Assembly: GCF_050436995.1 (NCBI RefSeq)
Contig: NC_134771.1
Span: forward strand, 5,435,501 to 5,499,500
Origin: Anticarsia gemmatalis
Taxonomy: Eukaryota; Arthropoda; Insecta; Lepidoptera; Erebidae
Reading direction: 5' to 3'
Length of the DNA: 64,000 bases
The position numbers and the translations under genes are program-made. Shown piece by piece: positions 20,765 to 33,900 of the stretch. Positions within the stretch are counted from its first letter, which is position 1. The number at the start of each line of letters is the position of its first letter. The notes beneath the pieces are model-generated. The model worked only from the letters and a program-made list of their open reading frames with translations. It was not told the DNA's origin and did no database searches.

Positions 20765-21896
20765 GTTAATTTTAACCGACTTGTAAACGGAGGAGGTTCT
20801 CAATTCGTCTTTATTTTAAAATGTGATCCCATAATTTTAATTGGCTCGTATTTTCTTTGCTTTGCTTCTCATCTTTAAGTTAATATATTAGGTTTTGCCC
20901 GCGAATCCGTTTGCGTGAACTATATTTGCCTTTAAGGCTTACGAACCGCAAGGATCCCATTACTGAGGGATTATCGAGATAAAAACTATTCTATGTCCTT
21001 TCTCGAGTTTTAACTGTCTATAAACAAGATGTCATCCAAATCGGTTGAGTAGTTCAGGCGTAGAATAGAGACAGACAAGCAGATTTACTTTGGCATTTAT
21101 AATATTGTGTGTGCATAAGTCAGGTAAAATAAATATGTCAAAAGGGCTTCATTTTTCATTTTATTTTGACATTTCTCTATGCCAGGTGCGCGGAAAATGT
21201 CACACGTACCTCGCTAGGCGGCGCCGCTAGCTCGAGAGGGTAAGAGAATGACAAATAATACGAAAAAATCATCAAATTTCAGTTTTTTTTGGTTTCGCTT
21301 TTCATTTTTTGGTTTTTTTTTTTGGGTTGGTTGTCTTTTTCTTTCGTATTGCTTTGATAGTAGATTTAGAAAGAGATGCATAGATGTTTAGAAGGTAAGG
21401 CTTTTTTAATTATATAAGTTGGTGTGATATATACTCAATTATGTACTGCTGTAACTTTGTGGGTACTTCGAAAAGTACCCTACAAATGTTTTAGCTAGAT
21501 TTTTTTCTAAATGTTTCCTAAAACATTGGACCTAAGATGACTTGTATTTTATAAACATATACGTAGGTACTTTATATACTTAAAAATTCAAATTTTGAAA
21601 GTATTAAAAAAGAGTATTACTTAATTTATTGTTAAGACTAAGTACATAAACGAATCGGTTGGTACAAGATGCCATAAGAATACGTAATATTCCTTTTAAA
21701 ATCGTATTTTTAAATAAAAAAAAAATAAGTTCAAACGGGTGCAGAACATTTTGGTAGTTTTTCAAAAAAACTTACATTTCTATATTTCTATAATGGGTGC
21801 TAAATCCATATCTTTTTATATTTATTAACTACCCGGCCGAATGCAGAAATATCAATCTACTTGTAGCGTTAGACTATTTGTAGGGACACATATCTT
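20765..21896 (+). other. 3' UTR and downstream DNA of the TDRD12-like gene
   Basis: The likely 3' UTR starts after the stop. The first AATAAA is at 21128-21133, about 365 bp on. A retroelement-type 3' fragment (20890-21110, CCAAATCGGTTGAGTAGTTC) lies in between, so the true cleavage site is uncertain. 21140-21896 is AT-rich with T-runs and shows nothing else. Confidence 0.45.
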
Positions 21897-21897
21897 C

Positions 21898-22026
21898 GAT
21901 AATATTATAATGCAACGACCGTGGTTATGGTCTATGCAATTCGATCGAAACGTTGGGTAAACAAATAAGGTATCTTAAACCTTTAATTTTCAATCGCTTT
22001 TAAGACCCGTTGCATTATAATATTAT
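21898..22026. repeat. MITE with about 19-bp inverted ends
   Basis: The left end ATAATATTATAATGCAACG and right end CGTTGCATTATAATATTAT are complementary. Between them CGATCGAAACGTTGGGTAAA..AATAAGGTATC. The inner words recur at about 24430-24560 and 26430-26545 (ACCTTATTTGTT, CGACGTTTTGATCGAACTAC, CGACCGTGGTCACGGGCTGA), so it belongs to a family. Confidence 0.65.
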
Positions 22027-22079
22027 GTGTACAAGTCGCGAGAGTTTAAAATCTTAGATAGGCAGCGATTTTAGTCTTC

Positions 22080-22560
22080 AAGCGTCATACCCATATAGAG
22101 GAGCCCGTGGCTTTGTTCAAACAACAGCCGCGCGGGTTAAGCTACGCTTGCCAAGGTTGAACATGGAGCGACTGCTTATCTGACCTCCACAACACAGTTA
22201 CCTGGGTTATAACACGATACCCTTCGGTAAGGCTGGTTGTCGCTTGAACACTAAAATCGTTGAGTATCGAAGACTTGCGTAGCTTTTTGTACGAAGGGTC
22301 TTTATCATGTTGTTTATGCCACTTTGACAGATGACAAATATACTCTTGAACAGCACTTCAAATTGATGTTTCTGCAATCCCTCTGGTAAATTGAGTCCTC
22401 CTTAATATCAAATTATACGAATTACATACATAATAAGATTATTTTTTATATTTCTATACTCCCAACTGTTTTACTAATAAACATTGTGTAAGCCTTCATT
22501 AGTTATGGTATTGTTCAATCAATTTTGAAACTGAATATGAGTGAAAAATAAAACACTATA
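22080..22560. repeat. Rearranged R3 pieces and a short repeat
   Basis: 22090-22160 carries the R3 5S-like side in plus orientation (GCGGGTTAAGCTACGCTTGC). It is joined directly to an antisense R3 part (22160-22235, GGAGCGACTGC, CACAACACAGTTACCTGG), an inversion junction. 22470-22560 repeats a unit found at 2460-2570. Confidence 0.55.
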
Positions 22561-22899
22561 TAACTAACTAGCCGTCCGCCCCGCCTTCAAACGGGTGGAC
22601 ATTTCTTTTCTTGCTATTAAAATAGCTTAAATTAATCAGAGATTATGTAGCATTCAAATAGTGAAAGAATTTTTAAAATCGGTCTAATATTTTTTTAGCC
22701 ACGCATGATTACAAACATACAAATCTTTCCTTTTTGTAATATTAGTATAGATAAGAGCTTACACGACGTTTATAAGTATGATAGTACTACTGAAATCTCT
22801 TATCTATATACATCTTGGCCGAATACCCTAACGATACTCAGATTTAAGTTACACCTCGTATAGTCGCACAACTTAGCAGAGAACAACTCATGCAGCGAA

Positions 22900-23075
22900 C
22901 GGTTGCCTGCTTGCTACGGCAAGGGTCTCCTTCTGAACGAGGGAGGGTTTGAGTCCACCACGCTGACCAAGTGCGGGTTAGGGACTTTGCATACCCTTAA
23001 CAACTGTTCTAAAGAACTCTCAGGTACGCAAGGTGACATCACGAAGTTTTTTTTTACCTTTGAAACAAGTGATTG
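22900..23075 (-). repeat. R4 SINE copy
   Basis: Half-length R4 in antisense (CCACGCTGACCAAGTGCGGG, CAAGGTGACATCACGAAG). The open frame at 22903-23148 lies on it and is not a gene. Confidence 0.65.
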
Positions 23076-24029
23076 CTATTTCTATTATAACGTACACGGA
23101 ATTATTAATTATACTAAAGAAATAGTGCATGGCATGGCTCTCTACTAAGTTGTGAAACTATAGCTTTTGAGTTTCACTTCAAATTGAGTGTAGTTTGAAA
23201 CTTTGGCTGACTATTCTTAAGTCATTTTAGTTTTTAAGTCCCACCGTGAATAATTACTTACCTCTTGAAGAATAAAGTCTGACTTATTTTTTTATTCTTA
23301 GTTATACAAAAAGCAGCTTATTTTAATATAATTATTAATAGGGTACTTGACTGGGTTAAAGAAATATTATTAAACTTGTACTCGTAAAAGGTTCATCAAA
23401 AATGCTTACGCTATGTATATTTTAATGTTGAAATTACTGACTGAAAAATTATATTAGGCACTCATTAGATCCCGTCGAAAATACGAAACTGTGACGTCAC
23501 TATGTCGTATTTCTAAACTAAAATGTGAAACTGACATTTCATAAAGAGTAGTTGATTTGACTGGTAGTCAATTACCCTATTGTAGTCAAGTCCCACTGCT
23601 GGGTAACGAACTCCTTCCGTAAAGAAGGGTAAAATAGTCGTTTATAAATAAGGTAGAAATAAGGACTATATAACCAATGTCTATCAAATAAGGTATCTAA
23701 TACTTAACTGTAAGAAAACTGACTTTTCTTTAATATTAAGTTGATGGCCAAAGTATTGATTTAAATCAAAAAAGGTTAATTTTAAGCCAAATTATTGAAC
23801 TGTAAGGATAATAGCATGTGGTGTTTTTGGGTCTCTGCCTAACCCAATGGGAAAAAAGTGTGATTTTATGTATGTTTTGAAACTTTTTGTGATAATTTTG
23901 GAGGTTTAAAAATCTCATTTATTATTAAATATGCTTAAAAAGTGCCATTTAACAAAGTACAGACCAGAAACAACTATTTGTGGATCGCACATAATAATAT
24001 GTTAATTAATTATTTCATAATATGCTCAA
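23076..24029. other. AT-rich intergenic DNA with fragments
   Basis: Contains an R4-like tail (23583-23630), an R11 word at 23827-23870 (GGTCTCTGCCTAACC) and an R1 scrap at about 23961-23990. Nothing looks coding. Confidence 0.5.
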
Positions 24030-24250
24030 AGTCAGTTGCGTACACCGGTCAGTTATCGATCAGTGAGTTAAGCAACCTTTAGTGCGGATGTTTTATAGAT
24101 GGGTGACCGCATATTGGTATTTGAGCTTCAGAGGGTACGGAAAATATCGGTCCCGATTGTAGTCTACTAAGATAACAGTCATTAAGTCATGTCAAATAAA
24201 GGCCTTTCGGGCTTGAACAACTTTGACACTAGGTTGACCACTAACCTACT
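24030..24250 (+). repeat. R2 5S-like SINE copy
   Basis: Nearly full length, sense orientation: GTCAGTTGCGTACACCGGTC, GTTAAGCAACC, GATGGGTGACCGCATATTGG, ACAGTCATTAAGTC and GTTGACCACTAACC. Confidence 0.75.
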
Positions 24251-25607
24251 GTCAAAGTCTGGTTGCGCTCACCAGTCGGTTAACGACGATTAGGTTAAGT
24301 TTGACATTCCATAATACATTTGTAATCTCTCTTATATTAATATACGGGCCATTACAATAGACCGAACTACGTCATAATAGAATCATAGGAAGTTTTGAGC
24401 TTTCGCGTTGCACGTTTATTATATGATAGAGTAAGGGAATAAATGGGAACAAGGATTTCGCCTGACGTTTCGGCGCAGGTTACACTGGCCGTGGTCGCAG
24501 ACTGACTGTTAGTAAGAATCGTAGGAATGTGACAATGTGACGCGAGATGACGTAGGTCGCACGTTTGTAATCGCCCGGGAACACACCGCTAGGGGGTGTT
24601 ATTATATCTAATAAGTAATACTGTCTTCAGTCATGACGTACCTAGTCATATTCGGGTTTTTTTATATATTAAGTTAAAAAAGCATTTATATTACGTACAT
24701 TTTTTTGAAAATTTTGTATGTTTTTGAAAATGGCAGGATATTATTATATATTATAGTGTTTTTTTATAATTAGTAACCCACTGCTGGGCGTGGGGTTTTC
24801 GCCAAATATGTTAGTTTTACTCTGAAAGAGTTTAGGCTTACTTTTGGAATTAAAACATGGTTGCTAAAAAGTCGCATAAATGCGACGTAAAAATGTTTTT
24901 TTGAATTACTTTTAATAATACTGTGGTATTAGGATATGTTTGCCAAATGTTAAATAAGTGAATTCAAAATTTGCAGTAAATTCAAAATTTAAAAGTGTTT
25001 TTATTTTGTTAAAGAAAATATATGGCATGATTTTTGTATGTTTTCTTAAGCACGGCAACTGCTATTTTAAATTAAGGTAAATGTATACTACAAAGACAGA
25101 TTAAAAATTTAGGACGCCGTAGAAAGACATACACAGATCATATAGGCGATGTCTTAAATAAAGGTCCTGTATGACAACATGTATGTATGTGAATGAGGCA
25201 AGGGAAGTTTGTAAGGATCGTACCAAGTGACGTTCTTTGGTCTCCGCCTACCACTTTTTGGAAAAGGCGTGATTTTATGTATGTGTAATATCTTAATACA
25301 TGCATGCATAATATGTACATATGCATGGAAATTACCCGAAGCCGGGGTTAACTACTTCTTAAAAATAAACTTATATATAAGTTTTGAGGGATAATATAAA
25401 TTATTCAAATTGTTTCATTCCAAAGTGTTGCCGTGTTAAGAATGGTATATTACTTTAAGTATTTGTTTTTTTATCTTTATAAACTAGTTTGTAAGTGTAC
25501 TCAGCCAAATAAATATACTTTTTGTGACGTATACAATATGTTTATTTTATTTAATGCTAACCTACCCTTGATCCTTTTTAACCATTCTTTGTTTTATAGC
25601 AAACTAG
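24251..25607. other. Intergenic DNA, little recognised
   Basis: 24430-24560 contains the GACGTTTCGGCGCAGG..CCGTGGTCGCAGACTGACTG words of the 21898 family. An R11 copy lies at about 25200-25285 (GTACCAAGTGACGTTCTTTG, GGTCTCCGCCTACC). The rest is AT-rich with no supported gene. Confidence 0.45.
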
Positions 25608-25978
25608 AGGAGCTCGTGGCTTTGTGAAAAACAGCCACGCGGATCGATCTCTGAGGTAAAGCTACGCTTGCCGCGGTTGCTCTGTGGATGGGTGACCATC
25701 TTATACAAATCAAGTTCCTTCGTGTTTCGGAAGGCACGTTAAATTGCGTGGAGAAAAGTGTAAAAGTGGGTCCCGGCTGTCATTATCAAAGATCTTTGAC
25801 AGTCGTTAACAGTAGTCAGAAGCTTGACAACCAGTCTTACCGAAGGGTATCGTGTTATATCCCAGGTAACTGTGTTGTGGAGGTCCGATAGGTAGTCGCT
25901 CCATGTAAAACACTGATATTCAGCTGTATCCGGTCAGACTGGAAACCGACTCCAACATAGTTGGAAGAAAGGCTAGGC
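25608..25978 (+). repeat. R3 SINE, near full length
   Basis: Head GAGGTAAAGCTACGCTTGCC followed by GGATGGGTGACCATC, a 5S-like pair of words, then CCGTGTTTCGGAAGGCACG, ATCTTTGACAGTCGTTAAC, ACCGAAGGGTATCGTG and ACTCCAACATAGTTGGAAG. It is one of the two most complete R3 copies (the other is at 46785-47125). Confidence 0.75.
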
Positions 25979-26399
25979 TCAAAATGTTTTATAGCAAACT
26001 TAAGTATGGTTTGTAATTCTCAGGATGATATGTGTGTAGCAAGCCTTACCGACTAGCAAAGAGAGAACATTAATTATTTAAATAACTTACCCGTATTTCA
26101 ATACTCTTAGATGATAATTCACACTGCATCGGTCGTTTCACTGTTTTGTACCTACACTCTGAAAAATTGTTCCGAATTTTTTTATCAGAATTTTTTATTG
26201 CTTGCCCGGAGTTATGAAGTCGAGGTCAGGATTCTCTGTTCTTCGGTAAGTAGATTATAAAGCCGTTCTGTACTTGAAGTCTTGCCGTACATGTCCACAG
26301 TATCACTATGAGAGTGATATAATAGAGAGTGTACCTGTATATTGTACACATGACACTATAAACAATCTCTTACACTTACTATACACAACACTAAGTTAC

Positions 26400-26780
26400 T
26401 ATGTCGGGTCTTAAACTACGATTTTTTTTAAGGTTAACGATACCTTATTTGTTCTCCCGACGTTTTGATCGAACTACAACGACCGTGGTCACGGGCTGAC
26501 TGATGTGGCTGCTAAGCGTCGTCTCCTTGTGGCACGAGTTTCGACGGCTACCCTCATTTGGTCTTCACTATTTTAAAATTGTTTGAAATTGTCGGTGTAC
26601 CTTCATGCATAATTAATTAAAACATACATAATATCAAGCCTTTTATGTTATCGAAGTACCCACAATTTCAAACAATTTAAAGGTATAAAATATACCTTCA
26701 TGCATAATTAATTAGTAGGTACATACATAATATCTAGTCTTTTATATTATCGAAGTACCCACAATTTAAAACGCAAAGAC
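26400..26780. repeat. Family of 21898 plus a tandem duplication
   Basis: 26430-26545 resembles the inner part of the MITE at 21898. It is followed by two direct copies of about 80-100 bp (26598-26676 and 26692-26773), both reading TACCTTCATGCATAATTAAT ... TATCGAAGTACCCACAATTT. Confidence 0.7.
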
Positions 26781-27919
26781 TTTAAATATGCGTTTTCTGT
26801 TTGCACAAGGTCAAATAAAACAAAAACCTATAGTTTTTAACATATTTAATTAACATCGATTACACACGATAATATTAACAATATAATTTATAATACTTTG
26901 TTAATCACATCACATTTAAATTAACAATAAAAACAAATAATTTCAAAATGCTTTGCGTGCTATAATTACATTGGAATAATAGTTCATATTAACAATCTGT
27001 TTAAACCTCCAGATAAGTGTTGATTAGCTTAACTGGCGGATAAAATAGGCAACATTTAGTTTCAACTACTTCAAGATAAGTCTTAGATAGCGTATAAGAT
27101 AGAATTTTGACAATAGATCTCATATATTTACCGTCACTACCCATCAGGTAGGTTATCTGCCACTCTATCTATTGGATAGGTTAACCGACACTTATCCATA
27201 AGCTTTAAAACTGGCGGATAACATAATACGTGCCTTTGCAACAAGTCACTGTATAGAAGTCGAAATATAACTACAGTAGACGTATACGCGGAGTGCGTGT
27301 GAGGGAACGGAAGCACGTCGTTGTTACGTCTCCGTCACACAACTTTTTATCTCGTAGATAGCCTATCAACCACTTATCTGTGAGTGTTAAAACATGTTCT
27401 ATTTAATTAGTAACGTGATACTAAAGTTACAAGTGCTAATTAATTATTTATGATACATTATTATACAATAACATTTAACTATTTTTTACTAAAGAGGGTT
27501 GGTTTAGTCTGTGAAAATGTTTAATATTATTTATATTATGTATTTTGTAAGACTGCCTCTGTGTCTTGCACCCAACCGCTGTTTTGAGGTCCCGGGTTTG
27601 TTAGCCAGGTAGGCGTTATTAATATTCTTCTAATTTATTCATATTAGATTATTCTCAATACTAGTGGGGAATTTGGTAATGTGCCCGGAATATGGCAATA
27701 GGCTTGCCCCCTATTACATGGGACTGATATTATATTAATGTTTTTTTTTGTGGCAACCCAGACTTTCTCTAATACGTACGTTTTACGAACACATCCTTGA
27801 TTCGATAGCATGTTTACTAATGAATATATTCCCTGCCTCTTTGAGAGAAAAGCCTTATTCTCTGTATGTTAAGCCAAAAAATAACCATCACAGACTAAAA
27901 ACCCTTAGTAACATATAAA
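26781..27919. other. Spacer downstream of Rbcn-3B
   Basis: AT-rich. 27030-27400 holds several short near-palindromes of the GGATAAG/CTTATCC type, also seen at 32165-32230 and 52330-52440. 27540-27730 is a decayed SINE (CTGCCTCTGTG, GTCCCGGGTTTG, ATGGCAATAGGCTTGCCCCC). No poly(A) signal for Rbcn-3B could be placed with certainty; TTTATT at 27634-27639 (AATAAA on the minus strand) is the best candidate. Confidence 0.45.
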
Positions 27920-30900
27920 TTAAACATTGAACCGTGTCTCGGAGCCGTCGGCCAGCATGAGCGTGACGGTCCGGCTGTTGGTCCACACGAGGCGGGCGAG
28001 GCGCGCCGGGTTGAGCCGCGCCACGTCCGCCATGGGCGCCGTGCTGTAGCACTTCACGCAGCGGGTCTGAGCCGCGCCCAGCCCGAACATACCTGCGGGA
28101 ATATATACATATTTAAATTAAATAAACATAAGTTCCTCACAGCTAGGCAAGGGTCTCCTCCCGCAATGGAGAGGTGTTAGGCCTTGAGTCCACCACGCTG
28201 GCTAATTGCAGGTTGAAAACTTTGCAATACTTTGCATGCTTTCAAGAGCTGTTCTAAAGAATGAAGTTTTTCTTCACCGTTGGAAAAGTGATCATTATTT
28301 CTAATACAGACGTCACTTTGAAAAGTTATTGTTGTGTTTTCATGGATACAAATCCTCGAATACTATCACTGCTCATCTCAATTCACTTTAAACTAGAATA
28401 TATGAAATGTTTGTATATAATATGTGTCTGCAACTTACTACTACTAAATGATATTATTATATTAGGTCAGGGAAAAAGTCTTTTCGCATTATAGTATGTA
28501 TGAACTTAAAAAACGTAAACGTTAAAGAACGTAAAAAAAACTTTTTTCTACACAAAAATGCTCGATATTTGGGTACCTCACGAGCTCACTGAAAGAAACC
28601 TTATGAACCGTGTACTTATTTGTGATTTTTGAAGCCAAAGAGATTTTATTACAAGTTCATACATACTATAATGCGAAAAGACTTTTTTTCCGACCTAATA
28701 TATTGCACATCCGCTATGTACAAACAGTTGATTCAACACTAATTGTAACATCCTGTGTACACAGTTGTACGATAATCTTATAGTTACTTGAACAACTTTG
28801 ACACTAGGTTGACCACTAACCATACGATAAGAAGCATAGTTATTAACACAAGTAACGATCACTCACCGGCGGTGCTCTGCCAGAAGGACAGCCTGTTGTC
28901 GGCGGTGGCGTAGGACACGAGGTACCGTCCGTCGGGGCTGAAGGCGCAGGCGGTGACGGGCCCGCTGTGCGCCGCCAGCGACTGGCAGCGCCCCGCGCGC
29001 AGCTCGTACATCGCCAGCTGACCCGTGTGACTGCCCACTGAGGAAGTTATAGCGTGATGTTACATACTATTAACCTGGCCGGCCAGTTTCATTGAAGCCA
29101 ACCAACTATGCAGGTCTTTGTTTTGTAGTGGCCAAGTGTGCGTACAATACACAGGTACGTTTGAGGCGCCCATAGATCTGTGGGTTAAGCAGCCCTTGGC
29201 GCGGCCACTCCATAGATGGGTGACCGCATAGTGGTATTGGTACTGGGCGTCTCCGTGCCTCGGAGGGCACGTTAAAAGTCGATTCCGGGTGTTATCTTCT
29301 AAGATAATAGTCGTTAAGCCATGTCAAAGGCCTTCGGGCGGCTTGAACAACTTTGACACTAGGTACACTCTCTATTTCTTTACTGTCATAGCCTGGTGAG
29401 ACGACTAAAGCGACACGATCAGTGCGAGGTCAGATGCAGGACCGACGAATTTACGTACTCCTCGAAGCACGAAGGTGCCTCAATTTCCTTACTCCAGACA
29501 AACTCTGAGAATTTGCTAACAAAAAACTCAGAATATACTTTTTGGCTCGATTCGGGATTTGAACCCGAGACCTCTTCCACAGCAGTTACGTAAACTACCG
29601 ACCTGCCACGGCTGCCATAGAGTCAAAGTTATATAAATGTAGTTTGGAAAGAGAATAGTTTCAATATAAAATCAAAGTTTCAAGGTGAAAAATTCGGGTG
29701 GTTTTGTTATTTATTTACTAAACCCTCCTCATTAATTATTCTATCTATTAGTCAATATGCCAACGAAATTAGCTCAGTAGTTTTCGAGTCAATCACGAAA
29801 ATATAGTCATTTACAGAACAATAAGTACTGCTTACCCGCAATCCTCCTGGTGGCAGGGCAGTGGGAGACCTGGTTGTACCTGCAGATGGCGGGGAACACC
29901 TCGTTCAGACCCTTGCTCTTCAAGTGCGACTGGTCCACGCAGTGCAGGATTATGTCCATCACCTAGCAAACATACAAATATTGTAAGTCATATTGTGCAT
30001 GGTATTGTGTTTATTTGTCAAAAACACGGCTGCATTTTTTTGGATAAAAATTGGCAGGGTTTGGGGGTTTGGGCATACGGTTTTGTTGTTGCCTGAATAT
30101 ATTTCAGGAAACAACAAAACCGTATGCTCAAACTTTGGAGTACTATGACAAAAAAAATGTATCATGGATTTTAGGGTTTGGGATTGAAAAACTACCGGGG
30201 ATTTCCCCTCTTCTATTAATTTTATTCAAAAGTTATACCAATACCCTTACTTATGTGAATTTTCGTGTTTTATACTACACAATATTATCTTTTCTAGTGT
30301 TTAGTCAATACTGACTCTTCTGATAATGTGATGCATTTTTTAAAGTTCGATATCTGGGGTAACATTTTTCACCAAAGTGAAACACCTATCATGGGTTTAA
30401 AAGCGCAGCGTGTTGAATCCTTACAATGAGTATACTACACGTACCTCGACGAGTAGTTCGGCGACCTCGTTGTGCATCCTGTCGATGAGCAGCTCGATCC
30501 CGCGCAGCACCTCGGCGCGTCCCTTCTGCAGCGCGTGGAAGGCGGCCGAGGGCTGCCCCGAGGCCGCCGCCGCCGCGCAGCGCGCCACCTCGCGGGCCAT
30601 CGTCGTGATGAACGCGGCCGGCCTGGGGTATTATAACTAGTGTTTATTTGTGAAGCTAAAATGATTTACTGGCCAAAGTACCCTTACTAATCCTATAGCA
30701 CAGCCCAAAGCACTGGACGGATCGGGCTGAAATTTGGCATGCAGGTAGATGTTATGTCGTAGTCATTCACTAAGAAAGGATTTTGAATCAATTCTACCCC
30801 CAAAGGGATAAAATAGGAGATGAAAGTTTGTATGAAAATTCTGTCCTAAGTCACAACCCACGCGGGAAAAAGCTAGTCATTTTCTAGAGTATGAATTGCA

Positions 30901-33900
30901 AAAGTTTATAGGAAAGTGAACACATATTGATCTACTGTACCTGGCAGTAGCGATGAGTGTGAGCGCATGTCTGGCGGTCCGGCACGAGTCCGCCTGCGGA
31001 GTGAGCGGCAGACCGTATGTCATGGACGGCACCAGCTTGTCCGCGTCACAACACATTTCTAGCAAACCTGAGGAGAGACAATATTGTTTATTAAATCGTG
31101 TAAAGTTATGAGAGTTAATTGTTTTTGTTCTCTTTTACAAAATGAAAGAGAAAACATAATAATATTAGCGAATCGTTGTTATGAAATCTATGTTGATTTC
31201 ATCGAAAATGGTTAAAAAGACTACATGTAAATAGAAATGTATATTCTTCCTGAAAAAGAAATTTGGTTTTTTAAGTGCTACTTTATAAAAGAAGAAACAT
31301 TTTTTTGGAACTCTGAAAAAAAAATGTTTTTTTTTATCCCTTAAGAGCCTTAGGTTTAAATATTATTTATAGATAAACCGTATCGACCGAATAAAAATTT
31401 GAGTTATTTTTTTTTTCAAAACATAATTTTATTAGTTAAATGAGCCCAATATAAATATTTATTTTATATTTTTTTCATATGAAAATAAGATGTATCCATT
31501 AACTTGTCTTACCTAACAACACATGACTGACATCCAAATAAGGTTCCCAGACAGTGAACCCACGTCCCAGCAGGTCGACGGCGGCGCGGCGCAGCGGCGT
31601 GACCGCGGGCAAGCGCGGGCACGCGGGCGATAGAAGTAGATGGGTGAGCGCTAACGCTGTCAGCCGAGCTAGGTTGTTCGATGAGCTCAGAGTGAAACCT
31701 GGAAGTAAAACATGCGTGTATTTAGGTTGTAATATGACGCCTGTTATACCTGAAGGTGTAGGCAGAGGTGTATAAAAACTTGCGATTCGCCGTTAATAAT
31801 GTTAGTCTCATGTAATATAGGGGCGACTCTATTGCAATTTACTATATTAAAATTAATTGGTTCTTTTAACAAAGTTATAATTTAGTAGATTTTTTAACAA
31901 GCCCCCCCCCATGTTCGATAATTGAATCACTTTGCAATTGAATCCTGAAAAGTGTTATGAAACTAAGATATGCTTGATTTAAAAATTCTTACAGCTGATT
32001 TCATCAATTCTGGATAAGAACAAGTTAGATATTTTTTAAACTGTTACTGTCCCACTGCTGGCAAGGGTCTCCTTCCTTAATGAGGGAGGGGCTAGGCCTT
32101 GAGTCCAGCACGCTGGCCAAATGCGGGTTGGGGACTTTTAAGTTAGATTAAATGGTAAACTTCCTTTTCATACAATTGCAGTCAAATTATCTATCAGATA
32201 GGCTATCCGGCATTTATTCATAAGCCATGAAATGGGCCTTTTTTTATACACACCTTCAACCACTGAGCTCTTGCGACTGTCGCCGTCTTTACGGCGTTTG
32301 TTCCCGGCTGCGCCTAAAACAATGTATATATAGCAAAATAATAGAATAAAGCTGCAAGATTATATAGGTTATATAGGGAAGCTGAAGAAATTAATTTAAT
32401 TAGGCATTTTAGGCGACAAAATGTATGAGAATGGGGTAAATTTTTTTTATTTGTTGCGTAAAACATTTATGATGGATAATAAAAATAAACATTAAGAAAT
32501 TAACGTAGTAAAATTTAAACCAGCCTATAAGAGGTAATTTTGACCCGTGATGTTTTGAGGGTTGATGTTTCAAAATTTACCCCACATGGATCGAAACTTA
32601 CCCCACATGGATCAAAACTTACCCCACATGGGTCAAAACTTACCCCACATAGATCAAAACTTACCCCACATAGATCAAAACTTACCCCACATAGATCAAA
32701 ACTTACCCCACATAGATCAAAACTTACCCCACATAGATCAAAACTTACCCCACATAGATCAAAACTTACCCCACATAGATCAAAACTTACCCCACATAGA
32801 TCAAAACTTACCCCACATAGATCAAAACTTACCCCACATAGATCAAAACTTACCCCACATAGATCAAAACTTACCCCACATAGATCAAAACTTACCCCAC
32901 ATAGATCAAATCTTACCCCACATGGATCAAATCTTACCCCACATGGATCAAATCTTACCCCACATGGGTCAAATCTTACCCCACATGGATCAAATCTTAC
33001 CCCACATAGATCAAAACTTACCCCACATAGATCAAAACTTACCCCACATGTATCAAAACTTACCCCACATAGATCAAAACTTACCCCACATGTATCAAAA
33101 CTTACCCCACATAGATCAAAACTTACCCCACATAGATCAAAACTTACCCCACATGGATCAAAACTTACCCCACATGGTCAAAAATTACCCCACACGGGTC
33201 AAAACTTACCCCACATAGATCAAAACTTACCCCACATGGATCAAAACTTACCCCACATGGTCAAAAATTACCCCACACGGGTCAAAACTTACCCCACATG
33301 GATCAAAACTTACCCCAGATTCGTCAAAAATTACCCCACACAGAGTCAAAATTTACCCCAGATTCGTCAAAACTTACCCCACATGGCCTTGAACAACGAT
33401 CTACAAGCATCAAATTAACATCAATAATACCTTCGCTAGTGATGTCCTGTCCGAACTCGGCGCCGATCACTCCGAGCAACACCACAGCGGTCGTCTGCTT
33501 ACGCTTCAACTCCGCCAGGGATGAAGGTTTGCGGACTATCTCCTCTTCTTCCTCTTCGAATTCTTCTTCTTGCTAGAAGAGAAGGTTGTTTAAAGTTAGT
33601 GTACAATATCACGCTTGTTATATCAGAAGGTGAAAGGAGTAATGCTACTTAGAAATTTACCAATGTAAATTACAAAAGAGCACGTCACCCAACCAGGGAC
33701 TCGAACCCGTCACCTCATGAGCAGCAGGCGGATTATTACCAACCGTGCCACAGAAGCAGACTTTTCTGTATGTATGTGGCATAAAAACAGTCACGCCTTT
33801 TTCCCATAGGGGTAGACAGAGACCAGAGAACGCCACTTGGTATAATCATAACAAACTTCCCTTATCCATTCTTTGTAAAAAATTGGGGACGCCCCTCTTA

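Noticed and set aside
32576..33385. Possible CRISPR-like direct repeat array
   Set aside because: Units are contiguous with no unique spacers, and the setting is an insect intron.
32540..33418. 292-aa and 218-aa plus-strand ORFs made of KLTPHRS / QNLPHID repeats
   Set aside because: The 21-bp period keeps frames open; it is a minisatellite inside an intron of a minus-strand gene, with no start context or splice support.
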